Shown: positions 1 to 8,408, counted from the first letter of the stretch. The stretch is 64,000 nucleotides of DNA from UBA7803 sp040219135 (GCA_040219135.1 JAVJTA010000017.1:372001-436000), one strand, 5' to 3'. Made by a program: numbers and translations. The notes: a model not told the origin generated them from the letters alone.

Positions 1-1
1 C

Positions 2-559
2 GCCGGCACGGGTCTCGCTGCCAGTGCGGGGGGCAACGGTCCGATCGGCTGTCTCGTGTTCGCCGCCCTGGCGATGGGTGGCTACAGCGCCTTTTACGGG
101 CGTGACCCGAAGCCGCGGCGTATCGAACTGGCCGAGGTGCCGGGGATCGACTCCGCTGCGGTCACCGCACAGCTGAAGCAGGCCTACGGTCGCCTGCAGG
201 GCATCGAATCGGCCGCGCGGGCGATCGCGGTACCGGAGTTCGTCGAGCGCTTGAGCCGGATTGCCGGGATCGGTCAGCGAATTCTCGGCGAGATCGAGCG
301 TGATCCGCGGGACGCGGCGCGCGCCCGGCGCTTTCTCAACATCTACCTCGACAGTGCGGAGCGGGTTACGGCAGAGTATGCGCGCACGCATCGGCAGGTC
401 CGCAGCCGTCCGCTGGAACAGAACTTCCGCCAGCTGCTGATCGACATGGAACAGAACTTCGTTGACCAGCACCGGAAGCTGCTGGAGAACGACGTGCTGT
501 CGCTGGACGTGGAGATCGAGGTGCTGAACGCGCGCCTGAAGCGCGAGGGCATCGGCTGA
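2..559 (+). CDS. XpaC-family protein (5-bromo-4-chloroindolyl phosphate hydrolysis family), 5' partial
   Basis: The frame is open to the left edge, so the true start lies outside the window; 185 residues are visible. An apolar stretch ending in CLVFAALAMGGYSAF suggests the end of a membrane segment. A charged, helical cytoplasmic part follows and ends in LNARLKREGIG. XpaC-family proteins are commonly encoded just upstream of TelA, and here telA starts 39 bases downstream. The biochemical role of XpaC is not established; the family name comes from an indicator-dye phenotype. The family call rests on the helical C-terminal pattern plus the TelA neighbour. Confidence 0.7.
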   Translation, partial: AGTGLAASAGGNGPIGCLVFAALAMGGYSAFYGRDPKPRRIELAEVPGIDSAAVTAQLKQAYGRLQGIESAARAIAVPEFVERLSRIAGIGQRILGEIERDPRDAARARRFLNIYLDSAERVTAEYARTHRQVRSRPLEQNFRQLLIDMEQNFVDQHRKLLENDVLSLDVEIEVLNARLKREGIG

Positions 560-598
560 TCCCGCCCGGCCGAGCGTGAACGATTCGAGGAACCGGAA

Positions 599-1726
599 AT
601 GACCGAAACGACCGAGCCACTGGAACCCACGGCGCCGCTGCCGGCCACCGAAGTCGCGCCCTACGGCTCGGCCCGGGGCGCCGATCTCGCGGAGATCGAA
701 CGCGCGATGAGCGAGATCGACGTCGACGACAGCAACTCCATCGTGTTCTTCGGCACCGGCACCCAGAGCGCCGTCACCGAGGTCGCCGACGAGATGCTGG
801 AGGGGGTCCGCAACAAGGACACCGGCCAGGCAGGGCAGGCACTGAACGAGATGGTTTCGACCCTGCGCGGATTTTCCGTGGAGGAGCTCGATCCCGGCCG
901 TAAGCGCGGATTCCTCGCGCGCCTGCTGGGGCGGGCGCGGCCCATCACCCGGGTACTGCAGCGCTACGAGCAGGTGCGCGGTCAGATCGATGCCATCAGC
1001 AATCGCCTGGACGGCCATACCAGCACGCTGATGAAAGACATCGGCCTGCTCGATCGCCTGTACGATAGAACCCTCGATTACTTTCGCGCGCTGGCCGTGT
1101 ACATCGCCGCCGGCGAGGAGTGGTTGAGGCGCCTCGACGAGCAGACGATCCCGGAGCTCGCCCGGGAAGCGGACGCCGCCGGCGACGTGCTGAAAGCCCA
1201 GGCCCTGCGCGACCTGAGGGCCAAGCGCGACGACCTGGAACGCCGGGTCCACGATCTCAAGCTGACCCGGCAGGTCACCATGCAGAGCCTGCCGTCGATC
1301 CGGCTGGTCCAGGAGAACGACAAGGCGCTGGTGAGCAAGATCAGTTCGACCCTGGCCAACACGATCCCGCTGTGGCGCCAGCAGCTCGCCATGGCGGTCA
1401 CCATCGCCCGGTCCGCCGAGGCGGGCGAGACCTTGAAGCAGGCCACCGACCTCACCAACGAGCTGCTCACGGCCAACGCCGAAGCGCTACGCAGCTCGAA
1501 CGAGTCCATCCGAACCCAGATCGAGCGCGGCGTCGTCGACATCGCGTCGGTGAAGCAGGCGAACGATGCCCTGATTGCCACCATCGACGACGCGCTGCGC
1601 ATCGCCGATGAAGGCCGTCGCCAGCGCGCCGAGGCGGAGCAGCAGCTGGTGACCTGCGAGGCGGAACTCAAGCAGGCGCTCACTGCGACCCGGGCGCGGG
1701 GTACGGGCGCGGAGCCGGCTCCGTAG
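599..1726 (+). CDS. TelA/KlaA-family protein (toxic anion resistance family)
   Basis: A soluble, mostly helical protein of 375 residues, the usual TelA length. Residues 45-70 (SNSIVFFGTGTQSAVTEVAD) match the TelA N-terminal region, and the rest is long amphipathic helix with coiled-coil character up to about residue 365. The ATG follows a GAGGAA ribosome site by 7 bases. TelA was named for tellurite resistance on plasmids, but chromosomal copies are thought to act in envelope stress together with XpaC; that role is inference. It probably forms an operon with the upstream XpaC-like gene. Confidence 0.88.
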   Translation: MTETTEPLEPTAPLPATEVAPYGSARGADLAEIERAMSEIDVDDSNSIVFFGTGTQSAVTEVADEMLEGVRNKDTGQAGQALNEMVSTLRGFSVEELDPGRKRGFLARLLGRARPITRVLQRYEQVRGQIDAISNRLDGHTSTLMKDIGLLDRLYDRTLDYFRALAVYIAAGEEWLRRLDEQTIPELAREADAAGDVLKAQALRDLRAKRDDLERRVHDLKLTRQVTMQSLPSIRLVQENDKALVSKISSTLANTIPLWRQQLAMAVTIARSAEAGETLKQATDLTNELLTANAEALRSSNESIRTQIERGVVDIASVKQANDALIATIDDALRIADEGRRQRAEAEQQLVTCEAELKQALTATRARGTGAEPAP

Positions 1727-1862
1727 ACCCAGGGCTGGTCGTCCGAAGCCGTGAAGCTCTTGAGTCTTTGATGAAAAAAGGTTGATAACCCCATAAGATT
1801 GTTAGATATTTGGCCTCCACTCAGATCTCGAATCGGCTTGTTGCCCAGGGAGGGGCACGGGG

Positions 1863-2018
1863 ATGATCGACTTTCTTGTAGCAGAAGCCGCGGCCATGGG
1901 GACCTTCATCGCGATCGCCGGGTCCATCTGCCTGGCCATGTGGAATCAGTATCGCGCCGCGTTCACTCGCTCCGGGAGCCTACGGCGCCGACCCGGATCC
2001 AGCCGGGCGTCAGTGTGA
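1863..2018 (+). CDS. Possible small single-pass membrane protein (51 aa)
   Basis: This is a short ORF in the otherwise empty stretch between telA and the MocR gene. It starts with ATG after a good purine-rich site (GGGAGGGG, about 7 bases upstream). It encodes an apolar N-terminal helix (residues 3-27) followed by an arginine-rich tail, a normal layout for a small inner-membrane protein. I do not recognise a family. Support is limited to the ribosome site and the hydrophobic pattern, so it could be a chance ORF. Confidence 0.38.
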   Translation: MIDFLVAEAAAMGTFIAIAGSICLAMWNQYRAAFTRSGSLRRRPGSSRASV

Positions 2019-2125
2019 GGTCGACGACGGCTTCGTCGCGCAGGGCGGCGATCCAGCCACACCTCCGCCCCGGTCCACAGGGCGAGCGCAGGACAAGAGA
2101 ATGCGTTGCGCGAACGACGTGTCAG

Positions 2126-3661
2126 TCACGGTTTGCTTTCGCGTCGAAACGCCCGACTTAGTCGTCGAACCGCAGCGTCGATCGCCGGGCCGTCCACGGC
2201 CGCGTAGCCCATCAGCAGACCGTGTCGAGGTTCGGCGTCGAGATAGCAACGGGACAGGGCGCTGACCCTGACGCCGGCGGATGCGGCTGTCGACACCAGA
2301 TCCCGATCGGATACGCCGGCCGGCAGGCGGGGCCCCGGGCGCGCGACCAGGTGCATGCCCGCGTCGTCCGCCTGCAGATGGAGAATGCCGTCCAGCTCGC
2401 TGGCAGCCCCGGCGAGCAGCCGCCGCTGGCGTTCGCCGTAGCAACGCCGCATGCGGCGCACGTGGGCGGCGAACTGTCCGGATTCCATGAAGCGTGCGAG
2501 CACCGGCTGGGTGATCAGGGACGGGTAGTCGTCGAGCGCCCGGCGGGCAGCGACGAAGTCGGTCACCAACGCTCGCGGCACGACCAGGTAGCCGAGCCGG
2601 ATACCGGGAAACAGCACCCGGGAAAAGCTGCCCATGTAGATGACCCGTTGCCCGCCCGGGTGTCGCTCCGCATCCAGGCCCCGCAGCGCGGCGAGCGGAC
2701 GGCCGGCGTAGCGGTACTCGCTGTCGTAGTCGTCTTCGAGAATCCAGCCGGCGCCTTCGTGGGCCCAGCTCAGCAGCGCCAAGCGCCGTGACAGGCTAAG
2801 GGTCGAGCCGAGCGGATACTGGTGCGACGGCGTGACCATGGCCAGACGTGCGTCCGGCTCGGTCTGCAAAGCCTGTTCGACGCGCATGCCATGCTCGTCC
2901 ACCGTGACCGGGACCATCGTCACGCCCGCGCCCACCAGCGGGCCGCGCAGTCCGCTGTAGCCGGGATCCTCGACCAGGACCCGCGCGCCAGGCTCGAGCA
3001 GCAGCCGCGCGACGAGATCGAGACTCTGCTGCGACCCGCTCGTCACGAGAATCTCTTCCGGATCGCAGCGCAGACCACGCACGGCATTCAGGTGACGGGC
3101 GATGGCCACCCGAAGCGCCGGTAGGCCCGCAGGGTCGCGGCAATGCATCAGCTCAGGCTCCGGGTGCCGCCAGAGGCTGCCGAGCAGGCGGCCCCACTGA
3201 TCGAACGGGAAAGCGTTCAGGTCGGGTACGCCAGTGGCAAAGGCGGGTCCGACCCCGGCGAGGGCGTCGACTTCCGGACGGTGCAGGCCGGCGAGGGTCC
3301 TGCCACGGTCCGACAGGCCGAGCGCTGCGCCCGGCCGGACCCAGGCGTCGGACCCTGCGCTCCGGAGCGGGGCCAGCGGCGTCTCGGGCAGCACCGGCGA
3401 GACGAAGCAGCCGGCGCCTCGCCTGGCTTCCAGATAGCCCTCGCTGCGCAGCTGCTCGTAGGCGTTCAGCACCGTGTTGCGCGAACAACCGAGGTCCTCG
3501 GACAGAGCCCGAGTCGACGGCAGGCGCCCGCCAGGCGGCAGATTGCCTGCGAGGACGGCATCGCGGAGGCCGTCGTAGACCTGGCGGTGCAGGGGCCGCG
3601 ATCCGTCCATTTCGAGCCCGATGGCCAGAGCAAGCAGCGGCGCGTCGGTTCGTCGAGACAT
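2126..3661 (-). CDS. MocR/PdxR-type transcriptional regulator (GntR wHTH + aminotransferase-like domain)
   Basis: Residues 15-85 form a GntR-type winged helix (LPSTRALSEDLGCSRNTVLNAYEQL) and residues 115-480 a fold-type-I aminotransferase-like domain. PLP-pocket motifs are present: TSGSQQSLD near 207-215 and EDDYDSEYRY at 309-318. The Schiff-base lysine normally found in the F-S-K motif is arginine here (GSFSR, R348; codon CGG at 2618-2620). It may therefore bind PLP only non-covalently, or sense another ligand. It is divergent from a PPOX-fold gene, a frequent MocR arrangement, and probably controls that gene and itself. Confidence 0.9.
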   Translation of the reverse strand: MSRRTDAPLLALAIGLEMDGSRPLHRQVYDGLRDAVLAGNLPPGGRLPSTRALSEDLGCSRNTVLNAYEQLRSEGYLEARRGAGCFVSPVLPETPLAPLRSAGSDAWVRPGAALGLSDRGRTLAGLHRPEVDALAGVGPAFATGVPDLNAFPFDQWGRLLGSLWRHPEPELMHCRDPAGLPALRVAIARHLNAVRGLRCDPEEILVTSGSQQSLDLVARLLLEPGARVLVEDPGYSGLRGPLVGAGVTMVPVTVDEHGMRVEQALQTEPDARLAMVTPSHQYPLGSTLSLSRRLALLSWAHEGAGWILEDDYDSEYRYAGRPLAALRGLDAERHPGGQRVIYMGSFSRVLFPGIRLGYLVVPRALVTDFVAARRALDDYPSLITQPVLARFMESGQFAAHVRRMRRCYGERQRRLLAGAASELDGILHLQADDAGMHLVARPGPRLPAGVSDRDLVSTAASAGVRVSALSRCYLDAEPRHGLLMGYAAVDGPAIDAAVRRLSRAFRRESKP

Positions 3662-3680
3662 GGCGAGTCTGGTCAGGAAT

Positions 3681-3727
3681 AGTGGTACTAACCGTATTGC
3701 TTAACTGGATCTTTTTCTAGAACCACT
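3681..3727. promoter_or_regulatory. Putative MocR operator in the divergent promoter region
   Basis: The 109-bp gap between the divergent MocR and PPOX genes holds inverted half-sites AGTGGT (3681-3686) and ACCACT (3722-3727), 35 bp apart. MocR-type regulators bind spaced repeats in such divergent regions. Function is inferred from position and symmetry only. Confidence 0.4.
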
Positions 3728-3770
3728 CATCCGATAGCGTGCGATGTGTCCAGACCCGAGGGTACCCAAC

Positions 3771-4454
3771 ATGCGTGTCAGCGATCCGCCCGGAGCCGGC
3801 GACGGAACCAGTCGACGGACGGCCCGCACCCGGGTGCGGCGGAATCCCGGCCGTGCCAGCCACGCGCTCGAAGACATTCATGCCGTGCTCGACGCCGGGC
3901 TGCTGTGCCACGTCGGCTACCAGCTGGACCAAGGACCGGTCGTGACGCCCACCGCCTACTGGCGAGAGGGCAATCGGGTCTACTGGCACGGATCGGCCGC
4001 GAGCCAGATGCTCAAGCATCAGTCGATGCGGATGCCGGTGTGTCTGACGGTGTCGCACTTCGACGGGCTGGTGATGGCACGCTCAGCGTTTCACCACTCG
4101 GTGAACTATCGCTCGGTCATGATCTTCGGGACCAGCGAGCCCGTGTCCGATGCGCAGGAGAAGCTGCGCCAGCTGGCCTTGTTCATGGAGCGCATCGCGC
4201 CCGGGCGGTGGGACCAGGTGCGCCAACCGACGACGCGGGAACTGCGGCTGACGTCGCTGATGAGCCTGCCGTTGGACGAGGCGGTCCTGAAGTCCCGCAG
4301 CGGGCCGCCCGTGGACGACGTGGCGGACTACGAACTCGACGTCTGGGCCGGTGTGTTGCCCGTGACCACGCGGGCAGGCCGCCCGGTGGACGACCCTGCC
4401 CTCGCTGCCGGGGTCGCGCCGCCGCGGGGGCTGCGGTCGCTGAAGACAAACTGA
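3771..4454 (+). CDS. Pyridoxamine 5'-phosphate oxidase (PPOX)-fold flavin-binding family protein
   Basis: A 227-residue protein with the split-barrel PPOX/NimA-like pattern: LLCHVGYQLDQGPVVTPTAYWREGNRVYWHG followed by CLTVSHFDGLVMARSAFHHSVNYRSVMIFG. Such proteins bind FMN or a related flavin and act as small-molecule oxidoreductases or scavengers; the substrate is unknown. ATG 3771 was preferred over 3744 because a GAGGG site sits just upstream. Divergence from the MocR gene suggests control by that regulator and a possible link to vitamin B6, though dedicated PdxH is a different, shorter protein. Confidence 0.8.
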   Translation: MRVSDPPGAGDGTSRRTARTRVRRNPGRASHALEDIHAVLDAGLLCHVGYQLDQGPVVTPTAYWREGNRVYWHGSAASQMLKHQSMRMPVCLTVSHFDGLVMARSAFHHSVNYRSVMIFGTSEPVSDAQEKLRQLALFMERIAPGRWDQVRQPTTRELRLTSLMSLPLDEAVLKSRSGPPVDDVADYELDVWAGVLPVTTRAGRPVDDPALAAGVAPPRGLRSLKTN

Positions 4455-4485
4455 TGCACGAAGAAACGCGATCAAGGAGGCGGCG

Positions 4486-5076
4486 ATGATGGACTGGCGA
4501 GGTCTGACGGTCGTCCTGGCGGTGGCCGCGGGCGCCCGGGCATTTGCCGTGGAGCCGACCGCGCCGGTGGTGTGCGACTTCGGCGCGCCCGATCCGGCGG
4601 CGCCGGTCGAGCTGAACCAGTTCGGTTTCCTGATCGGCAACTACCGGATTCACCTGCACGCCTGGCAGGGTGACGGGTGGTCTCCGCCAAGCCCGGGTGT
4701 GACCGCGCGCTGGAACGGACGCTATGGTCTGCGCGGCATGGCAATCTACGACGAGTGGTTCAACCCCGATCCGGCGCAGGATCCCGGAGGGAATCGCGGC
4801 GTCAATGTGCGCCTGTACGATCCGCAGGAGCAGCTCTGGAAGATGATGTGGATCGCGACGTCGGGCAAGGTTGTGCAGGATCTTCGCGCGCGCATGGAAG
4901 ACGGGACGCTGACCATGTGGCAGGTCGCGCCCGAGCGACCGGATTTCAAGGCGGTATTCAATATTCACGACGCGGACCACTGGGATCGCGTCTCTTTCAC
5001 GCACGACGCCAGTGGCGACTGGGTTCCACAGTACAAGCTGGCCGCGACTCGTATTCCCTGCGAACCGGCGCCCTGA
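4486..5076 (+). CDS. Secreted protein of unknown function, possibly lipocalin-like
   Basis: A 196-residue protein with an N-terminal signal peptide (apolar core LTVVLAVAAGA, cleavage likely after ARA or AFA near residue 20). The mature part is rich in W, Y and D, with alternating beta-strand patterns (NQFGFLIGNYRIHLHAW, GVNVRLYDPQEQLWKMMWIA) typical of DUF1579/lipocalin-like small barrels. A strong AAGGAGG site at 4474-4480 supports the start (ATG 4486 or 4489). It lies 31 bases after the PPOX gene on the same strand and may be co-transcribed. Function is not predictable. Confidence 0.65.
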   Translation: MMDWRGLTVVLAVAAGARAFAVEPTAPVVCDFGAPDPAAPVELNQFGFLIGNYRIHLHAWQGDGWSPPSPGVTARWNGRYGLRGMAIYDEWFNPDPAQDPGGNRGVNVRLYDPQEQLWKMMWIATSGKVVQDLRARMEDGTLTMWQVAPERPDFKAVFNIHDADHWDRVSFTHDASGDWVPQYKLAATRIPCEPAP

Positions 5077-5158
5077 ACGTCTCGCGTCCGCTTGTGAGCC
5101 GGAAGGCCGACCGCTCCAGCCATTGGTCCATGTCGTGCCATCGACCCGACCTCAGCAG

Positions 5159-5186
5159 TTGACATATCGCGGAACGGGCGTATCGT
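5159..5186 (+). promoter_or_regulatory. Candidate sigma70-type promoter
   Basis: TTGACA (5159-5164), a 16-base spacer, then TATCGT (5181-5186). The -35 is a consensus match and the -10 is weak. It would give a transcript with a leader of about 230 bases before ATG 5426, covering the hairpins at 5232-5299. Confidence 0.35.
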
Positions 5187-5231
5187 TCGCCGCCATGAAC
5201 CGATGCAGATTTGACATGGCGACTCCGTCCT

Positions 5232-5299
5232 CCCACCGGATTCCGGTGGGGCGGTAGCTCGCATTGCATGGGTTTACTCACCGGTGCAATGCCGGTGAG
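5232..5299 (+). ncRNA. Structured 5' leader with two hairpins and a possible pseudoknot
   Basis: Two perfect hairpins are visible. The first is CCCACCGG-ATT-CCGGTGGG (5232-5250). The second is CTCACCGG (5277-5284), loop TGCAATG, CCGGTGAG (5292-5299). In addition GCATTGCA (5261-5268) is exactly complementary to TGCAATGC (5285-5292), covering the second loop, so a pseudoknot or an alternative fold is possible. The two hairpins share CACCGG/CCGGTG and could also cross-pair. It lies between the candidate promoter and a small membrane-protein gene. It matches no riboswitch class that I recognise. Confidence 0.35.
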
Positions 5300-5425
5300 A
5301 TGATCCGATCTTCCCGATTCCAGCCAAGCAGTAGAAGTCGAAGCTCACTCATCCCGCTGGCGGCACCGTCGATGCAATGGCGTGTCGCGCTGAGCCGCAC
5401 GCGACGCGTCTTGGTGGAGAGAGCG

Positions 5426-5692
5426 ATGGACGCCTTATGGGTGTTTCTGACTGCAAGCGGACTGACGCTGGCCTATACGATCTTTCTGGTACGGGCCTCG
5501 ATCCGGGGTAAGCAATGGGCGGTCGATACGTTGAAGGCGACCTCGTGCCTGATGGAAGGGCCAGCTGCCTCTCCCCTGTGGCTGGAGCTGGAGCGCGAAG
5601 CGGCGGCCTTGCGCGAGTCGGAGACCGAGTCTGCAGTCACCGTCGAGTCCGAGCTCATCGGGAAAGGCGGTTGTCCGCTCCAGAGCAGCTAG
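5426..5692 (+). CDS. Small membrane protein of unknown function (88 aa)
   Basis: ATG 5426 follows a GGAGAGAG ribosome site and was chosen over upstream in-frame codons, which give no sensible protein. One transmembrane helix (residues 4-24, LWVFLTASGLTLAYTIFLV) precedes a soluble acidic helix. The stop TAG (5690-5692) is formed by the outer end of the palindromic element that begins at 5689, so the native C-terminus may have been altered. Family unknown. The long structured leader upstream suggests post-transcriptional control. Confidence 0.55.
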   Translation: MDALWVFLTASGLTLAYTIFLVRASIRGKQWAVDTLKATSCLMEGPAASPLWLELEREAAALRESETESAVTVESELIGKGGCPLQSS

Positions 5693-5741
5693 TGTACTGC
5701 GCCATTCTATCTGGCCCTTATGGAGTGGCGCAGTACACTAG
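5689..5741. repeat. 53-bp palindromic element, short relative of the MITE at 30951-31221
   Basis: Perfect 16-bp inverted arms CTAGTGTACTGCGCCA (5689-5704) and its complement (5726-5741) surround a 21-base centre. The left 29 bases (5692-5720) match the 29-bp terminal repeat of the larger element near 31 kb except at two positions. The right side keeps only the outer 13 bases, so it reads as an internally deleted or hybrid copy. The CTAG ends provide TAG stop codons for both converging genes (5690-5692 on +, 5740-5738 on -). As RNA it would form a strong hairpin without a U-tract. Confidence 0.9.
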
Positions 5742-7729
5742 CGCCCCAGGCGGATCCGCACGCCGGCGTTGGCGATGAACCCTTCCAGCGGCGCCCAGGC
5801 GTCCACGGTCCAGCGGCCGTCCGGCGCGCGGCTCGGCCGCACCAGCGGATCTTCCCGGGTCTGACGCACGTTCAGCAGGTTCTCGAGGTTCAGGAACAGG
5901 CGGTAGCGGCCGAGCACGATCTCGCCGAGCAGGCCGATGTGCATGTGCGGTTTGCCGCGGGTCCGATACGGATTGTCCTCCAGCCGCTGCCGGCCGGTGT
6001 AGTAGAGCTCCAGGCCGATGCGGCCCCGGTCGTGCTGCTCCCACATGGCCACCACGCCGGCGGAGTGGCGCGGCGTCAGCGGCACCGTGCGTCGGCCGGG
6101 CCCGGTGTCCGCCGGTTCGCTGGCGTCCAGATACAGGTAGCTGGCGGTCACCACGTACGGTGCCTGGCGCCAGCGCACCAGCGCTTCGACCCCGCGGGTG
6201 CGGGTGACGCCGTCCTGATTGACCAGCCGCACCCGGTCCGCCGCCACGGTCTGCAGCCGCACCGCGTCGTCGATGTTCGAGCCGAACAGGGTTACGCCGG
6301 TTTCCAGCGCCCCCGCGGTGTAGCCGATGTCGAGCGACAGGGTCTCTGCGGTTTCCGCGTCGAGGTCGGACAGCGGTTCCAGCCGCGACAGTCCGGCGGC
6401 CTCGGTCTCCTCGACGAACGGGGTCGGCGCGTAGAAACCACGCCCCCAGGAGGTACGGACCGTCCACGGTCCGGGGCGATACAGCAGTGACAGGCGCGGG
6501 CTGAACCGGCCGCCGTACTCGCTGTGGTCATCCCAGCGGGCGCTCGCGGCCACGCTTACGTCGGGCCCGAAATCACGGTCGAGCTGAGCGAATACCGCCG
6601 GCGTCTGATAGTGGTAATCGAACACCGGAAACGTCCCGGCCTCGTAGTCCTCGGTCTGGAACGCCAGGCCGCCGACCCAGGAAGTGGTCACCGTTTCGCC
6701 GCTCAGCGAGGCTTCGATCAGGTTCGTCTCGTGGCGGTCTTCCTCCAGCAGCGCGCCGAACCGGTGGTCGTGGGACTGGCGCATCCCGGAGCCGCGGAGC
6801 TGCGCGAACCCCCAGTCGGCGACGGGACGCTCAAGCACCAGACCCGCGTCGACGCGGCGGGTATCCTGATTCTGTCGGAACGGCTCGCCGTCGGGGGCGA
6901 GGCTGCCGCCCAGCGTGCCCCCGCGCCGGTCCTCGGTCATGGCGCCGACGGTCAGATAGGCGCTGGAGCCGTCCGCCGCGTTGTAGAACAGCCGTGGTCG
7001 CGCTGCGACGCGCTGGTAGCCGGGCATGTCGATCCAGTCATCGTCATCCAGGTCCTGCGCCGACTGGCGGTTGTAGTTGGTCAGCAACGAGCCGCTCCAG
7101 CCACGGCCGAGGGGGCTCGCGACGTAGCCGGAAAGGTCCTGGGCATTCCGGGTCGTGGCGTTGACGATCACCTCGCCCTCGCCCGTGGCGGCGGGCCGCT
7201 TCGACACCAGGTTGATCACGCCGCCCAGTGCCTGACCGCCGTACAGGGCCGACGACGAGCCCTTGATCACCTCCACCTGGCCGAGGTCGCTGGGCGGCAC
7301 CTGCAGCAACCCGAGGGACGCCGCCTGGCCGCCATAGAGCGGCAAGCCGTCGGCCAGCAGTTGGGTGTAGCGGCCGCGCATGCCGTGGATCCGGACGTTG
7401 GCGGAACCGAGGGCGGGGGAGGTGACCTGTACCCGCAGACCTCCCGTTTCGTTCAGCATCATGGAGATATTGCCCGGGCGCATGAGCAGCTTCTCCTCGA
7501 TCTCTTCCTGAGACAGCACCTCGACGCGGATCGGCAGGTCCTGGACACGGCGCCGTGACCGCGTCGCCTGGACGATGATCTCCTCCACCTCCCCGGCATG
7601 GTGGTCATGGCGTTCCCGGGCCGGATTGTCATCGGCAGAGTCCTGACCGCGGCCATGGGCGGGGGCTGCGAGCAACAGCAGCAGGGCGAGCAACGGCGGT
7701 GGGTTGGAAATCATTCGGTTTCTCGGCAT
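5738..7729 (-). CDS. TonB-dependent outer-membrane receptor
   Basis: A 663-residue receptor with signal peptide (residues 1-28, LLALLLLLAAPAHG), TonB-box-like segment EEIIVQATR (about 48-56), plug domain (60-170, with VRIHGMRGRYTQLLADGLPLYGG and VEVIKGSSSALYGGQALGGVINL) and a 22-strand-type barrel. A histidine-rich HDHH patch follows the signal peptide, which hints at metal or metal-chelate import but is not diagnostic. The protein ends in VRIRLGR, without the usual aromatic last residue. Its stop codon lies inside the inserted palindrome, so the C-terminus may have been trimmed. ATG 7714 is an alternative start. Confidence 0.9.
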   Translation of the reverse strand: MPRNRMISNPPPLLALLLLLAAPAHGRGQDSADDNPARERHDHHAGEVEEIIVQATRSRRRVQDLPIRVEVLSQEEIEEKLLMRPGNISMMLNETGGLRVQVTSPALGSANVRIHGMRGRYTQLLADGLPLYGGQAASLGLLQVPPSDLGQVEVIKGSSSALYGGQALGGVINLVSKRPAATGEGEVIVNATTRNAQDLSGYVASPLGRGWSGSLLTNYNRQSAQDLDDDDWIDMPGYQRVAARPRLFYNAADGSSAYLTVGAMTEDRRGGTLGGSLAPDGEPFRQNQDTRRVDAGLVLERPVADWGFAQLRGSGMRQSHDHRFGALLEEDRHETNLIEASLSGETVTTSWVGGLAFQTEDYEAGTFPVFDYHYQTPAVFAQLDRDFGPDVSVAASARWDDHSEYGGRFSPRLSLLYRPGPWTVRTSWGRGFYAPTPFVEETEAAGLSRLEPLSDLDAETAETLSLDIGYTAGALETGVTLFGSNIDDAVRLQTVAADRVRLVNQDGVTRTRGVEALVRWRQAPYVVTASYLYLDASEPADTGPGRRTVPLTPRHSAGVVAMWEQHDRGRIGLELYYTGRQRLEDNPYRTRGKPHMHIGLLGEIVLGRYRLFLNLENLLNVRQTREDPLVRPSRAPDGRWTVDAWAPLEGFIANAGVRIRLGR

Positions 7730-7776
7730 CGTCGGGACACTTGGCTCACAGCCCTGCCCGCATCATGTCGCTGAGT

Positions 7777-8175
7777 TCATACCACTTCGACGTTGATTCC
7801 CACGCCCGGAGCCCGTGCAATCCGCTCGTCTCGGGTAACCAGGGTTGCCTCCAATTGACGCGCCAGTGCCACATAGCAGGCGTCGTACGCCGTCAGATTC
7901 CGCCGCAATCTCCAGATGTCCTGCCACAGAGCGGCGTGTCGGAACCGACGAATGGGCAACGCTCGAAAGTCGTCGAGTACAGATGTCCGACGGCTCGACG
8001 GGATCGCCTGCGTCGTCTCGAGCTTCCGTAAGGTGTGCAGGACTTCGATATCCAGGAGTTCCGGCGCGACAAGCTGACTGCCGCCGCCGAACAGTGCCGT
8101 CTCGATGGGCTCCGCGGCGAACCGACCGAGCAGGTCCACGACCACGGAGGCGTCGGTGACGAGGACGCGCCTCAT
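7777..8175 (-). CDS. vapC: VapC-type PIN-domain toxin (ribonuclease)
   Basis: A 132-residue PIN domain. The acidic metal-binding residues expected for the family are visible: D8 in VTDAS, E44 in PELLDIEVL, D98 in TAYDACYVALA and D116 in LVTRDERIA. VapC toxins cleave tRNA or rRNA and are held inactive by the cognate VapB. The start overlaps the end of the antitoxin gene by 4 bases (8172-8175), the usual translationally coupled layout. All four acidic residues are present, so the toxin is probably functional. Confidence 0.92.
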   Translation of the reverse strand: MRRVLVTDASVVVDLLGRFAAEPIETALFGGGSQLVAPELLDIEVLHTLRKLETTQAIPSSRRTSVLDDFRALPIRRFRHAALWQDIWRLRRNLTAYDACYVALARQLEATLVTRDERIARAPGVGINVEVV

Positions 8176-8408
8176 GCAGCGTCACGGTCCTTGCGAATGA
8201 TCTTTGCGGACGAACGCTTCATTGCGAAAGGTTCGGTTTCCCTTAGCCGCTCGAGCAACTCCTCCTCGCTTGGCATGGTCGCGAGGGATTCGAGTTCTTC
8301 CAGGATCCAATCGCTCAGGCTCTTACCCGCAAGCGCCGCTTTGGCTTTCAGGGCACGATGGATCGAATCGGGCACGTTCCGCACTTGAATCATCTTTGAC
8401 ATGTGCAT
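8172..8408 (-). CDS. vapB: VapB/FitA-type antitoxin with ribbon-helix-helix domain
   Basis: A 78-residue protein: an N-terminal ribbon-helix-helix (MIQVRNVPDSIHRALKAKA, AGKSLSDWILEELE) of the FitA/Arc type and a basic C-terminal tail that would wrap the toxin. ATG 8402 (MSKMIQ) is an alternative start. It probably represses its own promoter through the palindrome at 8415-8437, directly upstream of the start. Confidence 0.9.
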   Translation of the reverse strand: MHMSKMIQVRNVPDSIHRALKAKAALAGKSLSDWILEELESLATMPSEEELLERLRETEPFAMKRSSAKIIRKDRDAA

